From an uncultured Fluviicola sp. (GTDB lineage: Bacteria > Bacteroidota > Bacteroidia > Flavobacteriales > Crocinitomicaceae): DNA of 64,000 bases. Shown here one piece after another: positions 24,642-34,534 of this stretch. Within the stretch, counting starts at the first letter, position 1. Each line of letters opens with the position of its first letter. The notes beneath the pieces were generated by a model. That model had not been told where the DNA came from. It saw nothing but the letters and a program-made list of their open reading frames with translations, and ran no database searches. The stretch spans positions 62,001 to 126,000 of the forward strand of contig NZ_CAMLDC010000004.1 in the NCBI RefSeq assembly GCF_946478805.1. The letters are read 5' to 3'. Position numbers and translations under genes: made by a program.

Positions 24642-26849
24642 TTAGATTAGTTTAACTCCAAACAGGCATACATCATCCACCTGCTCCAGATCTCCCTTCC
24701 ACGTCTGGAAATGCTCCTTCAACAAAATATGTTGCTCGGTCATTTTTTCATTCGAAATGGTCAGTAAATACTCATGTAAATTGGCCAGTTTCAATTTCTT
24801 TCCTTTTTCTCCGCCAAACTGGTCGGCATAGCCATCGGTATAAGCAATCAGCTCGTCTCCCGGTTCTATTTGGATCTCGTATGTCTGGAATTCACGAATC
24901 AGATCGCTCTTTCCAACCGGCATTTTATCCGTAGGGAATTTGATCAGCTCCCCGCCACGAATCACAATCGGGTAGTTATGAGCTGCCGCATAGGTCAATT
25001 TCTTGCTTGTTTCATCAAAACAAAATAGAATGCCATCCATTCCGTCTTTCGCTCCATCGTGCGAAATTGATTCTACCAAGCGGTTTCTAACGTGATTAAA
25101 GATCTTTCCCGGTTCAACGATTCCCAATTGATTGATCGATTCACTCAAGAATGTAATGTTCAGGGCACTCATGAACGCCCCGGGAACACCATGTCCTGTA
25201 CTATCACAAATTGCGAGATAGAACTTTCCATTTCGCTTGGTTGCCCAGTAAAAATCTCCGGAAACGATGTCTTTTGGCTGGAAGAAAATGAAGGAGTCCG
25301 GAAGTGATTCGTGCAATAGTTCCTGTTGCACCAACAAAGATTCCTGGATGCGTTTCGCGTAATGAATCGAATCCAGGATTTCTGTTTGCTTTTCTTCAAT
25401 CAGGGATTTCTGATTTTCAATCTCTTCATTTTGCCGGTTCAATAGTGCGTTCGCTTTTTTCTTTTGTCGATTGGACTTAAAACTGATCCCGAGTGAAATT
25501 ACAATCAATCCACCGATCAGGAACAGGCCCAGGATGAGGTTATTCTTCCGTCCATTTTCAGCAGTGATCAGTTGATTCGTTTGTCGTGAAAGTGCCAAGT
25601 CCTGTTCTTTTCGCTCCAATTCATTCAGGGAATTCAAGGTTGCTATCTGATTCGTTACAGATTCCAGATCTGTTTTTTCCTTTAATTCCTGCGCCTGTTC
25701 AAACACTTTCAAAGCTTTTTCAGGATCTCCACTGGATTTGTACAATTCAGCCAGTACTTTCAATGTTCGCACTTGCGCATTTGCATCTTCCGTATCTTTG
25801 AATGCTGTCATTGCCAATTCAGCTGCTGCAATTCCCTCTTTAAACTTTTTTAGTTCAGCATAAACACTTGCTTTCGTCAATTGCACTTCGCCATAACTTA
25901 ACAGATCTGCTTCCCGATTCGCATATTTTTCTGCAGCGACAGTTAACTTCATTGCTTCATCGAAACGCTTCAGGTCGAAGAGATAATTGGCTCGCGCAAG
26001 GAAATACTCCAACCAGATATCATCTTCATTCATTTCCTTCGCAACTAAATACATTTCATCGAGACATGCTTTTGCTTTTGCAAATTGTTTTTTTGCGCGG
26101 TAATCCAATGACAAATTGTACAGAATAGTTTGCCTGTTTCGTACAGCATGGACTTCTCTGCTCAACTTTCGGGCAATTTCCGAATATTTCACAGATTCGT
26201 CCGTCATGTTCTTATCATGATAAACAGTACTCAGATTCATATAAAGCTGTGCTTCCTGCTCTTTATTCCGTATGCGCTTATTTAGTTTCAGTCCATCGTT
26301 AAATGTGGATATTGCCTGATCATAGAGTCCCACCGACTTGTACGCTGCTGCCAAATTCGAGTACAAAACCAGTACTTTATCATCCTGGTGATATTTTTTT
26401 GCAATATCAATTGCATTTTGATAATGTTTCAGCGCTTTTGCATAAGCTCCTTGCTCATAATAAACAGATCCGAGATTCGAATAAGCTCCGGTCAATTTGT
26501 CTTCCTGGTGATTCTTTATCCGAAGTGCGATCACCTCCTTATACATGCTGATTGCCTTAGGGTATTGAGATCGGTAACGATAATAAATTCCAAGAGTGTT
26601 TTTCGCATCCATGATCCCGTTCGGATAATTTCGCTTCTGGGATAAAAGCAATGCACGATTCACAAAAAGATAGGTAGAATCCAAGGAATAATCCAGGTAA
26701 GTCCAAGCAATTTCATTGTACTGAAACACACGCATGGTATCGGAAGAAACAGGTTTCTGAAGGCAATTCTTCAAGCTGTCCAGGTATTCTGTCTGACCAA
26801 AAGTGATGGAACAGCTAAATAGTCCTATGACAAAAATCCAACTTCGCAT
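24642..26849 (-). CDS. TPR-repeat membrane protein with SpoIIE/PP2C phosphatase domain
   Basis: I take the ATG at 26849 because it gives a signal peptide (MRSWIFVIGLFSCSITFGQ); the longer frame from 26885 adds 12 residues that read through an AT-rich repeat. The 735-residue chain has about seven TPRs in the periplasm (residues about 40-420), one TM helix (NNLILGLFLIGGLIVISLGI), a short coiled coil (LNRQNEEIENQKSLIEEKQ) and a cytoplasmic PP2C-type Ser phosphatase (DIVSGDFYWA, CDSTGHGVPGAFMS, ELIAYTDGYADQFGG). Such proteins sense an unknown signal and dephosphorylate anti-sigma-antagonists. The carotenoid genes start 3 nt behind it. Confidence 0.88.
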   Translation of the reverse strand: MRSWIFVIGLFSCSITFGQTEYLDSLKNCLQKPVSSDTMRVFQYNEIAWTYLDYSLDSTYLFVNRALLLSQKRNYPNGIMDAKNTLGIYYRYRSQYPKAISMYKEVIALRIKNHQEDKLTGAYSNLGSVYYEQGAYAKALKHYQNAIDIAKKYHQDDKVLVLYSNLAAAYKSVGLYDQAISTFNDGLKLNKRIRNKEQEAQLYMNLSTVYHDKNMTDESVKYSEIARKLSREVHAVRNRQTILYNLSLDYRAKKQFAKAKACLDEMYLVAKEMNEDDIWLEYFLARANYLFDLKRFDEAMKLTVAAEKYANREADLLSYGEVQLTKASVYAELKKFKEGIAAAELAMTAFKDTEDANAQVRTLKVLAELYKSSGDPEKALKVFEQAQELKEKTDLESVTNQIATLNSLNELERKEQDLALSRQTNQLITAENGRKNNLILGLFLIGGLIVISLGISFKSNRQKKKANALLNRQNEEIENQKSLIEEKQTEILDSIHYAKRIQESLLVQQELLHESLPDSFIFFQPKDIVSGDFYWATKRNGKFYLAICDSTGHGVPGAFMSALNITFLSESINQLGIVEPGKIFNHVRNRLVESISHDGAKDGMDGILFCFDETSKKLTYAAAHNYPIVIRGGELIKFPTDKMPVGKSDLIREFQTYEIQIEPGDELIAYTDGYADQFGGEKGKKLKLANLHEYLLTISNEKMTEQHILLKEHFQTWKGDLEQVDDVCLFGVKLI

Positions 26850-27008
26850 AGCCGAAGATAATGAAATGCAAAATGTAAAATTCAAAATTCAAAAGAAGTA
26901 GTGAAATAATCAACCGAAAGGTTACCTCGATCTCGTACTCAAGTTAATTCAATTGTCTGACAAACCTAAGGGATGGTGATCGGATCGGATCAGGTCGAAC
27001 TTTTGCCC

Positions 27009-28208
27009 TTAGTACAGGAAATTATTGTGCGGATAACGAACTGCGAAGATGCGTTTGATCTCGGAATACATCGTTTCTTTCAACTCTTCCACATTCTCTT
27101 TATCAGTTGCTGAAATAAATACACATTTTGTAGCAGGCAATCGATTCATCCACGTTTTCTTCAATTCTTCCAGGGTCATGTTTGCTGCATCTTCCGGATC
27201 GCCTTCCGTTCCCGGATGATGTTTATATGCATCAATCTTATTGAATACGAGAATCACCGGTTTGTCCTTGTTGTCCAATTCCGCCAAGGTTTCACTTACC
27301 ACGTTGATCTGGTCCTCGAAGTTCGGATGGGAAATATCCACCACGTGAACCAATAGATCTGCTTCACGAACCTCATCCAGTGTAGATTTAAATGATTCCA
27401 CCAACTGATGAGGTAACTTGCGAATAAATCCAACTGTATCAGTCAACAAAAAGGGTAAATTCTCGATTACCACCTTTCGGACAGTTGTATCCAAAGTCGC
27501 AAATAATTTGTTCTCTGCAAAAACCTCCGATTTACTCAATAAGTTCATCAGGGTGCTTTTACCTACATTGGTATATCCAACCAAAGCCACGCGTACCAAT
27601 TGTCCGCGATTCCCCCGTTGAACAGACATCTGTTTATCGATCTCCTTCAATTTTTCTTTCAGGAGGGCAATCCGTGTTTGAATGATCCGTCTATCCGTTT
27701 CAATCTGGGATTCTCCGGGACCACGTAAACCGATTCCTCCTTTTTGGCGCTCCAAGTGAGTCCAAAGTCTTTTCAAACGCGGAAGCATGTATTGCATCTG
27801 AGCCAATTCGACCTGCGTTTTTGCATGCGAAGTCCGAGCTCTCGAAGCGAAGATATCCAGGATCAGGATATTCCGGTCCAGGATCTTGCATTCCAATTCA
27901 CGTTCAATATTCCGCAATTGGGACGGAGAAAGTTCATCATCAAAAATGACCAATTCAATTCCATGCGCTTTCACGTATTCCTTGATCTCTTCCAATTTAC
28001 CCGTTCCAACAAAGGTTCTCGGGTTAGCCATCGGAAGTTTTTGTGTAAATCGCCTAACGGAAGTAGCTCCGGCGGTTTCTGCCAGGAACTCCAATTCGTC
28101 CAGGTATTCGTGAGCTTGTTCGTCCGTCACATTAGATGTAATAATTCCCACAAGTACGCAAGTTTCTTCAACTGCGTCAACTAAAACGTGACCTTCACTT
28201 TCACTCAT
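27009..28208 (-). CDS. hflX: GTPase HflX
   Basis: A ribosome-associated GTPase that rescues or splits stalled 70S ribosomes under stress. The HflX N-terminal domain includes GTGKLEEIKEYV and DDELSPSQLRNIE, then the glycine-rich GPGESQIETDRR. The G domain has GYTNVGKSTLMN (P-loop), TDTVGFIRKLPHQLV (G3 region) and NKID (G4). At 399 residues the length is normal. It ends an apparent operon with cytochrome c and cytochrome b-like genes; the gap to the cytochrome c stop is 3 nt. Confidence 0.95.
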   Translation of the reverse strand: MSESEGHVLVDAVEETCVLVGIITSNVTDEQAHEYLDELEFLAETAGATSVRRFTQKLPMANPRTFVGTGKLEEIKEYVKAHGIELVIFDDELSPSQLRNIERELECKILDRNILILDIFASRARTSHAKTQVELAQMQYMLPRLKRLWTHLERQKGGIGLRGPGESQIETDRRIIQTRIALLKEKLKEIDKQMSVQRGNRGQLVRVALVGYTNVGKSTLMNLLSKSEVFAENKLFATLDTTVRKVVIENLPFLLTDTVGFIRKLPHQLVESFKSTLDEVREADLLVHVVDISHPNFEDQINVVSETLAELDNKDKPVILVFNKIDAYKHHPGTEGDPEDAANMTLEELKKTWMNRLPATKCVFISATDKENVEELKETMYSEIKRIFAVRYPHNNFLY

Positions 28209-28211
28209 TTC

Positions 28212-28556
28212 TTATTTCCGTAAATTTTGAACGAATTTTACCACTCCTTTAATTTCCGCCGTACTCAGCATATCCTCATAAGGCATCATTCCTTTATCAT
28301 TTCCTTTCCGGATCATTTCTTCCACTTCACTTTCATTCAGCTTGCTGACAGATAAATCCTTGGCGTTCGAAGCTTGCAACGTTCCATCCGGCCCGTGGCA
28401 CGAAGCACAATTTAAGGTGTAAACTGCCCGCGCATCCTCAAGGGAAATAGGCTCATTTGAAACAGGTTTCGTTTCCTCTTCCGGTTTTTCAGTTTCACCG
28501 CAACCGACAAGTAATAAAACCGAAGAAAGAATCAGTATGCTATTCTTTAAAACCAT
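28212..28556 (-). CDS. Cytochrome c lipoprotein
   Basis: I choose the ATG at 28556, which gives a lipoprotein signal (MVLKNSILILSSVLLLVGC); the longer frame from 28628 runs through the upstream gene. The 114-residue protein carries a single c-type haem site CASCH (LNCASCHGPDGT) and the Met ligand region GMMPYEDMLS, so it is a class I cytochrome c anchored in the envelope. It overlaps the cytochrome b-like gene by 10 nt and probably exchanges electrons with it. Confidence 0.85.
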   Translation of the reverse strand: MVLKNSILILSSVLLLVGCGETEKPEEETKPVSNEPISLEDARAVYTLNCASCHGPDGTLQASNAKDLSVSKLNESEVEEMIRKGNDKGMMPYEDMLSTAEIKGVVKFVQNLRK

Positions 28557-28984
28557 GATCCTCCTAATGCTGATCTGAATGGCCATGGAATTGCAACGAA
28601 AATGACAACCAATACGATCGTGTACCAAATCAGGATTGTTTTATGCTTTTTCGCAGGATCCAATGCCTTCTCAGCCTTCTTTCTTCCTATCGTAGCCAAT
28701 GTCACAGCAATTACCATCAACAAAATGTGCTCCAATCCAAAGAAACGGTACTGAGGATTTTTCATCCACCCTTCCGCATAGGAAATTTTCCCCGAAACAA
28801 AAGAAACAACAATTCCCAAAGTAATCTGGATGTGTAACATCACCATTGCGAACAGGTTCAACATCTTATCCCCCTTTTCGTATTTCCCGCTTTTCAATTT
28901 CAGGATGGCATTCACAATTGCGAAAACCAATAAAGCCAAAGCTAACCAACGTAATCCCGAATGTCCATGTATTAATGCGCCCAT
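28547..28984 (-). CDS. Cytochrome b-like four-helix membrane protein
   Basis: A 145-residue protein with four hydrophobic helices (LRWLALALLVFAIVNAIL, FAMVMLHIQITLGIVVSF, LEHILLMVIAVTLATIG, ILIWYTIVLVVIFVAI). His in HGHSGLRW, MLHIQI and LEHILL are placed to bind haem near the membrane faces, as in small cytochrome b proteins of Bacteroidota. Its 3' end overlaps the cytochrome c lipoprotein gene, suggesting a two-part electron carrier. Electron donor and acceptor are unknown. Confidence 0.7.
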   Translation of the reverse strand: MGALIHGHSGLRWLALALLVFAIVNAILKLKSGKYEKGDKMLNLFAMVMLHIQITLGIVVSFVSGKISYAEGWMKNPQYRFFGLEHILLMVIAVTLATIGRKKAEKALDPAKKHKTILIWYTIVLVVIFVAIPWPFRSALGGSWF

Positions 28985-29001
28985 AAAATGTAAGTTTTTG
29001 G

Positions 29002-29009
29002 CAAAATTA
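29002..29009 (-). promoter_or_regulatory. -7 box upstream of the cytochrome b-like gene
   Basis: The minus strand reads TAATTTTG at 29009-29002, matching TANNTTTG, 17 nt before the start. No -33 element at the expected distance. Confidence 0.45.
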
Positions 29010-29100
29010 CCGAAAAAAAGACCTCATTGGTCTAATCAAATCACTTATTTCCACATAGAATCACTATTTTTCAGCCCTTAAAACCAGAAGTCTCCAAAAA

Positions 29101-32100
29101 ATGATTCGCTATATCTTTGCCCTCTTATTTCCATTGAGTGTTTTTTCACAAGCCGAGAAACCTCAAAATGGAGTTAAAACCCCCAATCAGAACTCATTTG
29201 TATTAACGAATGTAACCATTTTTGTCTCTCCTGAAAAAACCATTGAAAACGGTACGATCACAGTAAGAGACGGGAAAATTGTGGCTGTTGACAAAATCTC
29301 CCTGATTACTCCAAAAGACTTAATTGTTATTGATGGACACGGAGCCGTGGTAATCCCTTCATTCATAGAAGTAAACTCAACGATGGGAATTCCTGCCGAC
29401 CAACGGGCAGAAAACAAAACAGGTCCCTACTATTGGAACCAAGCTATTCGCGCAGAATTTGATGCGATCGATTGGTACAAAACAGACGAGAAACTCATTT
29501 CAGAATACCAGAAAATGGGCTTCGGTTCAGTGCTGATTCACCGGAATGATGGACTTGCACAAGGTTACGGACCTTTAATGCAATTGGGGACAACCAATAC
29601 AGATAATCAACCTTACCTGAGTAAAGCAGCTTCATTTTACTCTTTCCGAAAAGGGACTTCACCTTTGGAATATCCAAGTTCATTGGTCGGTTCCATTGCT
29701 TTGCTCAGACAGTCTTTTTATGATGCACATTGGCATTCAGAATATGGGAAAGATGCCAATTACAGCCTGGAAGCCTTGACCCTTCAATTGAAAAAACCTG
29801 CATTTTTCAGTTTGGACGATAAATCGGATGTATTTCGTGTAAAATCGTTCACGCATGAATTCAAGCGCGATTTTACTGTGATCGGAACCGGTCAGGAGCA
29901 ATTTTTAGGAAATGCCTGGGACACTTTGAAAGTTCAATTGGTTATCCCGATCAATTTCCCTGAGGCATTTGATCTGAAAGATCCTTACCTGGCTCATGAA
30001 ATTCCTTACAGTGAATTGAAAATCTGGGAAATGGCCCCAAGAAATCCTGGTTTCCTCTTCAAACACAAAGTTCCATTCATTACTTCTGCTGCAGGTCATA
30101 CAACAGCAGCCGATTTCTGGAAACACATCCATCAGGCTTTAGCAACCGGTTGGGCAGTTAATGACGTTTTGCGTTCGCTTACTACCGCGCCGGCAACTTT
30201 GCTGGGTGTTCAAAAAGAATTGGGAACCATTGAAATCGACAAATGGGCAAATTTTACGGTTTACGACCAGAACCCGTTTTTATTTAAAGCAGCCGTATTG
30301 GAAGTCTTTTCAAAAGGAGAACGAAAAGTTTACCAGAATGCTCCAATTGCAGATATCCGTGGAACCTACAGTTTAAATATTGATGGTGCCAAATATTGGT
30401 TGGAAATCAATGGGACAGCTAATCAACCCGAAGGAAAAGTGAAGTTGGTCCGGACGATCCAGGATTCACTGACATTTGCAAATAAATCCGATACACTTAC
30501 TTCCAACGCTAAAATAACACTTGTAAACAACGATATTTCGATTCATTTCATCCAACAATTGGATGGTGACAAACAAATATTCAGTCTGAAAGGCGATATC
30601 AATCCCCGGGTTTTCATTTTCGAAGGAGAAGGAACCAATAACAAAGGAAAATGGATCAAATGGAGCGCTTTACGCAACAAGAAATACGAAGCGAAAGATG
30701 AAAACAAACAAGCCTGGACAGCTGATACCTTGACCATTCCGGGGCCGCGTTTCCCGAATAGTGCTTACGGTTTCACCTCTCCTCCAAAACAATCGGTTAT
30801 TATTTTCGAACAAGCAACCATTTGGACGAATACCGATGAAGGAATTATTCAGGAAGGGACTGTTGTAGTAGAAAACGGGAAAATAAAAGCCATCCATAAA
30901 GGCTCGGGAACCTATCTCAAACCGAACAATGCTGTGGTAATCAATGCCCGTGGAAAAATCCTGACAACCGGAATCATCGATGAACATTCACATATCGCCT
31001 TGACACGTGGTGTAAATGAAGGCGGACAGGCAGTTACCTGCGAAGTTCGCATGGAAGACGCCATCAATGCCGAAGATATTGATGTTTATCGTCAATTGGC
31101 CGGAGGTGTTACTGCTGCACAATTGCTACATGGATCTGCCAACCCAATTGGAGGGCAATCTGCTCTTATCAAATTGAAATGGGGACATTATCCGAACGAA
31201 TATAAGATCAGGAATGCACCGAAGTTTGTGAAGTTTGCACTTGGAGAGAATGTGAAACAATCCAATTGGGGAGCAAGTAGTCGGTTTCCACAAACACGAA
31301 TGGGTGTGGAACAGGTCTACATTGATGCATTTTCAAGAGCGTTGGCGTATCATCAGGCAAAGAGTGGATCTGCCGGAAAACACAAGGACAAAAGTGCGGC
31401 TCCACCGGCAGTCGACCTGGAACTGGAAGCATTGTATGAAATTGTTTCGGGAGAGCGGAGGATTACCTGTCACAGCTATGTGCAATCTGAAATCAACATG
31501 TTGATGCACATTGCTGATTCATTCGGGTTCAAGGTGAATACCTTCACTCACATTTTGGAAGGATACAAATTGGCTGACAAAATGAAAGAGCATGGAGTTG
31601 GGGCTTCCACCTTTTCAGATTGGTGGGCGTATAAGTTCGAAGTAATGGATGCAATTCCCCAAAATGCGGCATTGATGACGGATATGGGATTAATTGTTGC
31701 CATCAACTCGGACGATGCCGAAATGGGGCGCCGTTTGAACCAGGAAGCTGCAAAAACCATTAAATATGGTGGCGCAACGGAAGATCAGGCCTGGAAAATG
31801 GTGACTTTGAATCCGGCAAAACTATTGCACCTGGATGATCGCATGGGAACTGTTCAAGTCGGAAAAGACGCAGATTTGGTTCTTTGGACAAACAATCCAT
31901 TAAATGTTACTGCAAAACCATTGTATACTGTTGTCGATGGTGAAATCCTGTTCGATGCACAGAAAGACTTCCAGATTCAGCAGGAAATAGCTGCAGAGAG
32001 GGCACGCATCATTACAAAAATGTCTGAAGAAAGCAAGAAGGGTGAACCGACAAAACCATTCAACCGCAAGCGCAGAGGTCATTTCCATTGTAACACGCTT

Positions 32101-32136
32101 GGTGAAGAAGAATCATTCGAAGCAAATGAACACTAA
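29101..32136 (+). CDS. Secreted double-domain amidohydrolase family protein (1011 aa)
   Basis: A signal peptide (MIRYIFALLFPLSVFSQAEK) precedes two metal-dependent-hydrolase-like halves. The second half has the metal motif DEHSH (His629, His631), followed by ITCHSYVQSE, THILEG and INSDDAEMGRR with the expected catalytic Asp. The first half has the same fold marks (GTITVRDGKIVAVD, VVIPSFIEVNSTMG) but EVNST stands where HxH should be, so it looks catalytically dead. A beta-rich region of about 200 residues (from about 415) lies between them. Substrate unknown; imidazolonepropionase- or prolidase-like activity is only a family-level guess. The following gene is a related protein. Confidence 0.85.
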   Translation: MIRYIFALLFPLSVFSQAEKPQNGVKTPNQNSFVLTNVTIFVSPEKTIENGTITVRDGKIVAVDKISLITPKDLIVIDGHGAVVIPSFIEVNSTMGIPADQRAENKTGPYYWNQAIRAEFDAIDWYKTDEKLISEYQKMGFGSVLIHRNDGLAQGYGPLMQLGTTNTDNQPYLSKAASFYSFRKGTSPLEYPSSLVGSIALLRQSFYDAHWHSEYGKDANYSLEALTLQLKKPAFFSLDDKSDVFRVKSFTHEFKRDFTVIGTGQEQFLGNAWDTLKVQLVIPINFPEAFDLKDPYLAHEIPYSELKIWEMAPRNPGFLFKHKVPFITSAAGHTTAADFWKHIHQALATGWAVNDVLRSLTTAPATLLGVQKELGTIEIDKWANFTVYDQNPFLFKAAVLEVFSKGERKVYQNAPIADIRGTYSLNIDGAKYWLEINGTANQPEGKVKLVRTIQDSLTFANKSDTLTSNAKITLVNNDISIHFIQQLDGDKQIFSLKGDINPRVFIFEGEGTNNKGKWIKWSALRNKKYEAKDENKQAWTADTLTIPGPRFPNSAYGFTSPPKQSVIIFEQATIWTNTDEGIIQEGTVVVENGKIKAIHKGSGTYLKPNNAVVINARGKILTTGIIDEHSHIALTRGVNEGGQAVTCEVRMEDAINAEDIDVYRQLAGGVTAAQLLHGSANPIGGQSALIKLKWGHYPNEYKIRNAPKFVKFALGENVKQSNWGASSRFPQTRMGVEQVYIDAFSRALAYHQAKSGSAGKHKDKSAAPPAVDLELEALYEIVSGERRITCHSYVQSEINMLMHIADSFGFKVNTFTHILEGYKLADKMKEHGVGASTFSDWWAYKFEVMDAIPQNAALMTDMGLIVAINSDDAEMGRRLNQEAAKTIKYGGATEDQAWKMVTLNPAKLLHLDDRMGTVQVGKDADLVLWTNNPLNVTAKPLYTVVDGEILFDAQKDFQIQQEIAAERARIITKMSEESKKGEPTKPFNRKRRGHFHCNTLGEEESFEANEH

Positions 32137-32155
32137 GTATTCAAACTCATTGAAC

Positions 32156-33433
32156 ATGAAAACAATCATATCGACTTTTTTGATTCTAATTGCAAGCATC
32201 TCCGGCAGTTATGGACAAAAGAAATACAACAAGATCCTACTTGAAAGCGCAACCTTACACATAGGAAACGGTCAAGTGATCAGTACAGGATCCATCGGAA
32301 TTGAAAACGGCGTGATCACACTGGTAAAAAACACGCTTGCTTACACCTATAACAAATCCGATTGGGACACGGTTATCAATTTAAGCGGCCATCACATTTA
32401 TCCCGGGTTTGTTGCCCCGAATTCCACCCTGGGTTTGACTGAAATTGATGCCGTGAGAGCTTCCAGGGATTTTGATGAGATTGGAACGTTCAATCCGCAT
32501 GTTCGTGCGCAGATTGCTTACAATTGTGAGTCGGATGTAATTGAGACCGTTCGTACCAATGGCGTGTTAATGATTCAAACAACACCACGTGGTGGAAGAA
32601 TTTCCGGTCAATCCAGTTTAATGAACAGTTCTTGTTGGAATTGGGAAGATGGAACAGTCAAAGCGGATGATGGAATCCATATCGATTGGCCTTCCGCATA
32701 TAGTCGTCGCTGGGGTGATCCGATTACCAAACCGAATGAGACCTATGAAGACCAAAAACGGGAGTTGATTGCTTTTTTGAGCAATGCAAAAGCTATTGCA
32801 ACCACTAAAGATAAGAACACACCTATCCAGTACAGTGCTTTGAGCGACTGTTTTATCGGGGAGAAACGTCTTTACTTCCACGCCAATGAGATTCAACAGA
32901 TCAACGATATCCTGGACTTAATTACCGAAATGGAAATCGAGTTCCCAGTAATTGTAGGTGGATCCGAAAGTTATTTGGTTGCAGACCGCTTGAAAATCAA
33001 AAAAGTACCTGTAATGATTGGTCGTTTGCATTCACTTCCACAACATGAAGATGACCCGGTTGATTTACCATACAAACTTCCCTTCTTATTACAACAGGCC
33101 GGAGTTCAATTCTGTCTTCAAAATGAAGGGGATATGGAAGCCATGAATGCCCGTAATCTTCCTTTTCTTGCAGGAACGGCTATGTCTTATGGCTTAACGG
33201 AAGAAGAAGCCATTCGCTCCATTACTTTGAGTTCATGCGAAATTATGGGAATCTCCAAAAACTATGGAAGTATTGAAATTGGAAAAAAAGCAACATTATT
33301 CGGTTCGGTTGGCTCCGCTCTGGAAATGAAAGGAAACCAAGCTTCCGTAATTCTTATTAATGGTCAATTTGTACCAACGACGAACTTTCAGACAGAATTG
33401 TACAAGAAGTATAAAGCCAAATACGGGAAGTAA
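32156..33433 (+). CDS. Secreted amidohydrolase-like protein lacking the HxH metal site
   Basis: The ATG at 32156 gives a signal peptide (MKTIISTFLILIASISGSYG, then Q). Another ATG at 32126 overlaps the previous stop, and the longest frame (32042) overlaps it by 95 nt. The chain of 425 residues follows amidohydrolase order (ATLHIGNGQVISTGSIGIE, HIYPGFVAPNSTLGLTE, EIGKKATL) but APNST replaces HxH, like the first half of the preceding protein. It may be a non-catalytic subunit or binding partner of that protein. Its position 19 nt behind supports co-expression. Confidence 0.8.
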   Translation: MKTIISTFLILIASISGSYGQKKYNKILLESATLHIGNGQVISTGSIGIENGVITLVKNTLAYTYNKSDWDTVINLSGHHIYPGFVAPNSTLGLTEIDAVRASRDFDEIGTFNPHVRAQIAYNCESDVIETVRTNGVLMIQTTPRGGRISGQSSLMNSSCWNWEDGTVKADDGIHIDWPSAYSRRWGDPITKPNETYEDQKRELIAFLSNAKAIATTKDKNTPIQYSALSDCFIGEKRLYFHANEIQQINDILDLITEMEIEFPVIVGGSESYLVADRLKIKKVPVMIGRLHSLPQHEDDPVDLPYKLPFLLQQAGVQFCLQNEGDMEAMNARNLPFLAGTAMSYGLTEEEAIRSITLSSCEIMGISKNYGSIEIGKKATLFGSVGSALEMKGNQASVILINGQFVPTTNFQTELYKKYKAKYGK

Positions 33434-33522
33434 GTTTTAGTTCAATTGTTTTTTTAACAATCAGACAGCTTATTAACTCGACTGATTTTATAACTTTAGC
33501 CAAAAATTAATTATCTAAATCT

Positions 33523-34482
33523 ATGAAAAAAATTTACATTTTCGCAGCGTTACTAATCTCAGGTAATACGCTATTTGCTCAAAGTTTAAGTCGCACTGAC
33601 ATTGGTTATACGGCCGGCGAAAACTTTTCAATGTATCCTTCTACAACTCAAACAAACCCCGGAACAACCGGAACCGGAGTTACATGGGATTTATCTGCAT
33701 TGACAGCCGGAACTCCTGTAGCAGTAACCCCGTCGGTGAATTCAGGTGGAACATTTCCGTCTGCAAACCTCAAGTTGACACAATCAAACGGTGGTGTTAT
33801 CTATTATAACGCAACAAGTTCTGTGTTGGATGCGGTTGGAATTGATGCCAACGGAACCATTTTCACTTATTCGAATCCAGCAACTTATTTGCAATTCCCG
33901 GTAACTACAAGCCAAAATTACACCGATCAATTCGCGTGTACATTTACAGTAAGTGGTTATAATTTCACAAGAACAGGAAGTACCCAAACTGAATTTTCCG
34001 GTTATGGAACATTGATTACTCCAAACGGAACATATACAAATGTGGTTCGCTTAAAATCAACCCAAACAATCACGGACGTTTATTCACTGGGAACTATTAA
34101 TTCTACGATTATCTCGTTCAATTGGTATAAAGCTGGAGTTCACCACGAAGTTGCAAACGTTTCTGCAACAACTTCGAACGGAAACACTACTTATTCCAAT
34201 TACTACACAACTGTTCCTGCAAATTTAGGTTTGGAAGAAAATGAATTGGTTAACCTATCTGTTTTCCCTAACCCTTCAACGGATGTACTTCACTTGAACT
34301 CTGATGAATTAATCTCTCAAGTTGAGTTTTACACGGTATCAGGTGAATTGTCATTGAACCATTCAATGAATGAAAGCAAAACCGCGGAAGTAAATATCTC
34401 TTCTTTAAACTCAGGCATGTACTTGGTTAAAGTTTATGGAAAAGACGGTTCTATTTCTGTTCAACGTATTACAAAGAACTAA
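33523..34482 (+). CDS. T9SS type A sorting domain-containing protein
   Basis: A secreted protein of 319 residues. It has a signal peptide (MKKIYIFAALLISGNTLFAQ), a beta-rich body of Thr/Ser/Asn-rich strands with no recognisable catalytic site, and a C-terminal T9SS type A sorting domain of about 75 residues (LSVFPNPSTDVLHLNSD, VNISSLNSGMYLVKVYG). The protein should cross the outer membrane by T9SS and be anchored or released. A TAACTTTA box lies at 33491. A strong terminator follows the stop. Confidence 0.87.
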   Translation: MKKIYIFAALLISGNTLFAQSLSRTDIGYTAGENFSMYPSTTQTNPGTTGTGVTWDLSALTAGTPVAVTPSVNSGGTFPSANLKLTQSNGGVIYYNATSSVLDAVGIDANGTIFTYSNPATYLQFPVTTSQNYTDQFACTFTVSGYNFTRTGSTQTEFSGYGTLITPNGTYTNVVRLKSTQTITDVYSLGTINSTIISFNWYKAGVHHEVANVSATTSNGNTTYSNYYTTVPANLGLEENELVNLSVFPNPSTDVLHLNSDELISQVEFYTVSGELSLNHSMNESKTAEVNISSLNSGMYLVKVYGKDGSISVQRITKN

Positions 34483-34502
34483 TCGTTTTTAAACGAATTC
34501 AA

Positions 34503-34534
34503 AATCCCTTTCGCTTCGGTGGAAGGGATTTTTT
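34503..34534 (+). terminator. Intrinsic terminator after the T9SS cargo gene
   Basis: AATCCCTT (34503-34510) pairs with AAGGGATT (34523-34530), followed by TTTTTT. Confidence 0.85.

Noticed and set aside
27744..28184. A plus-strand frame of 146 codons inside hflX
   Set aside because: It is the reverse frame of the HflX N-terminal domain.
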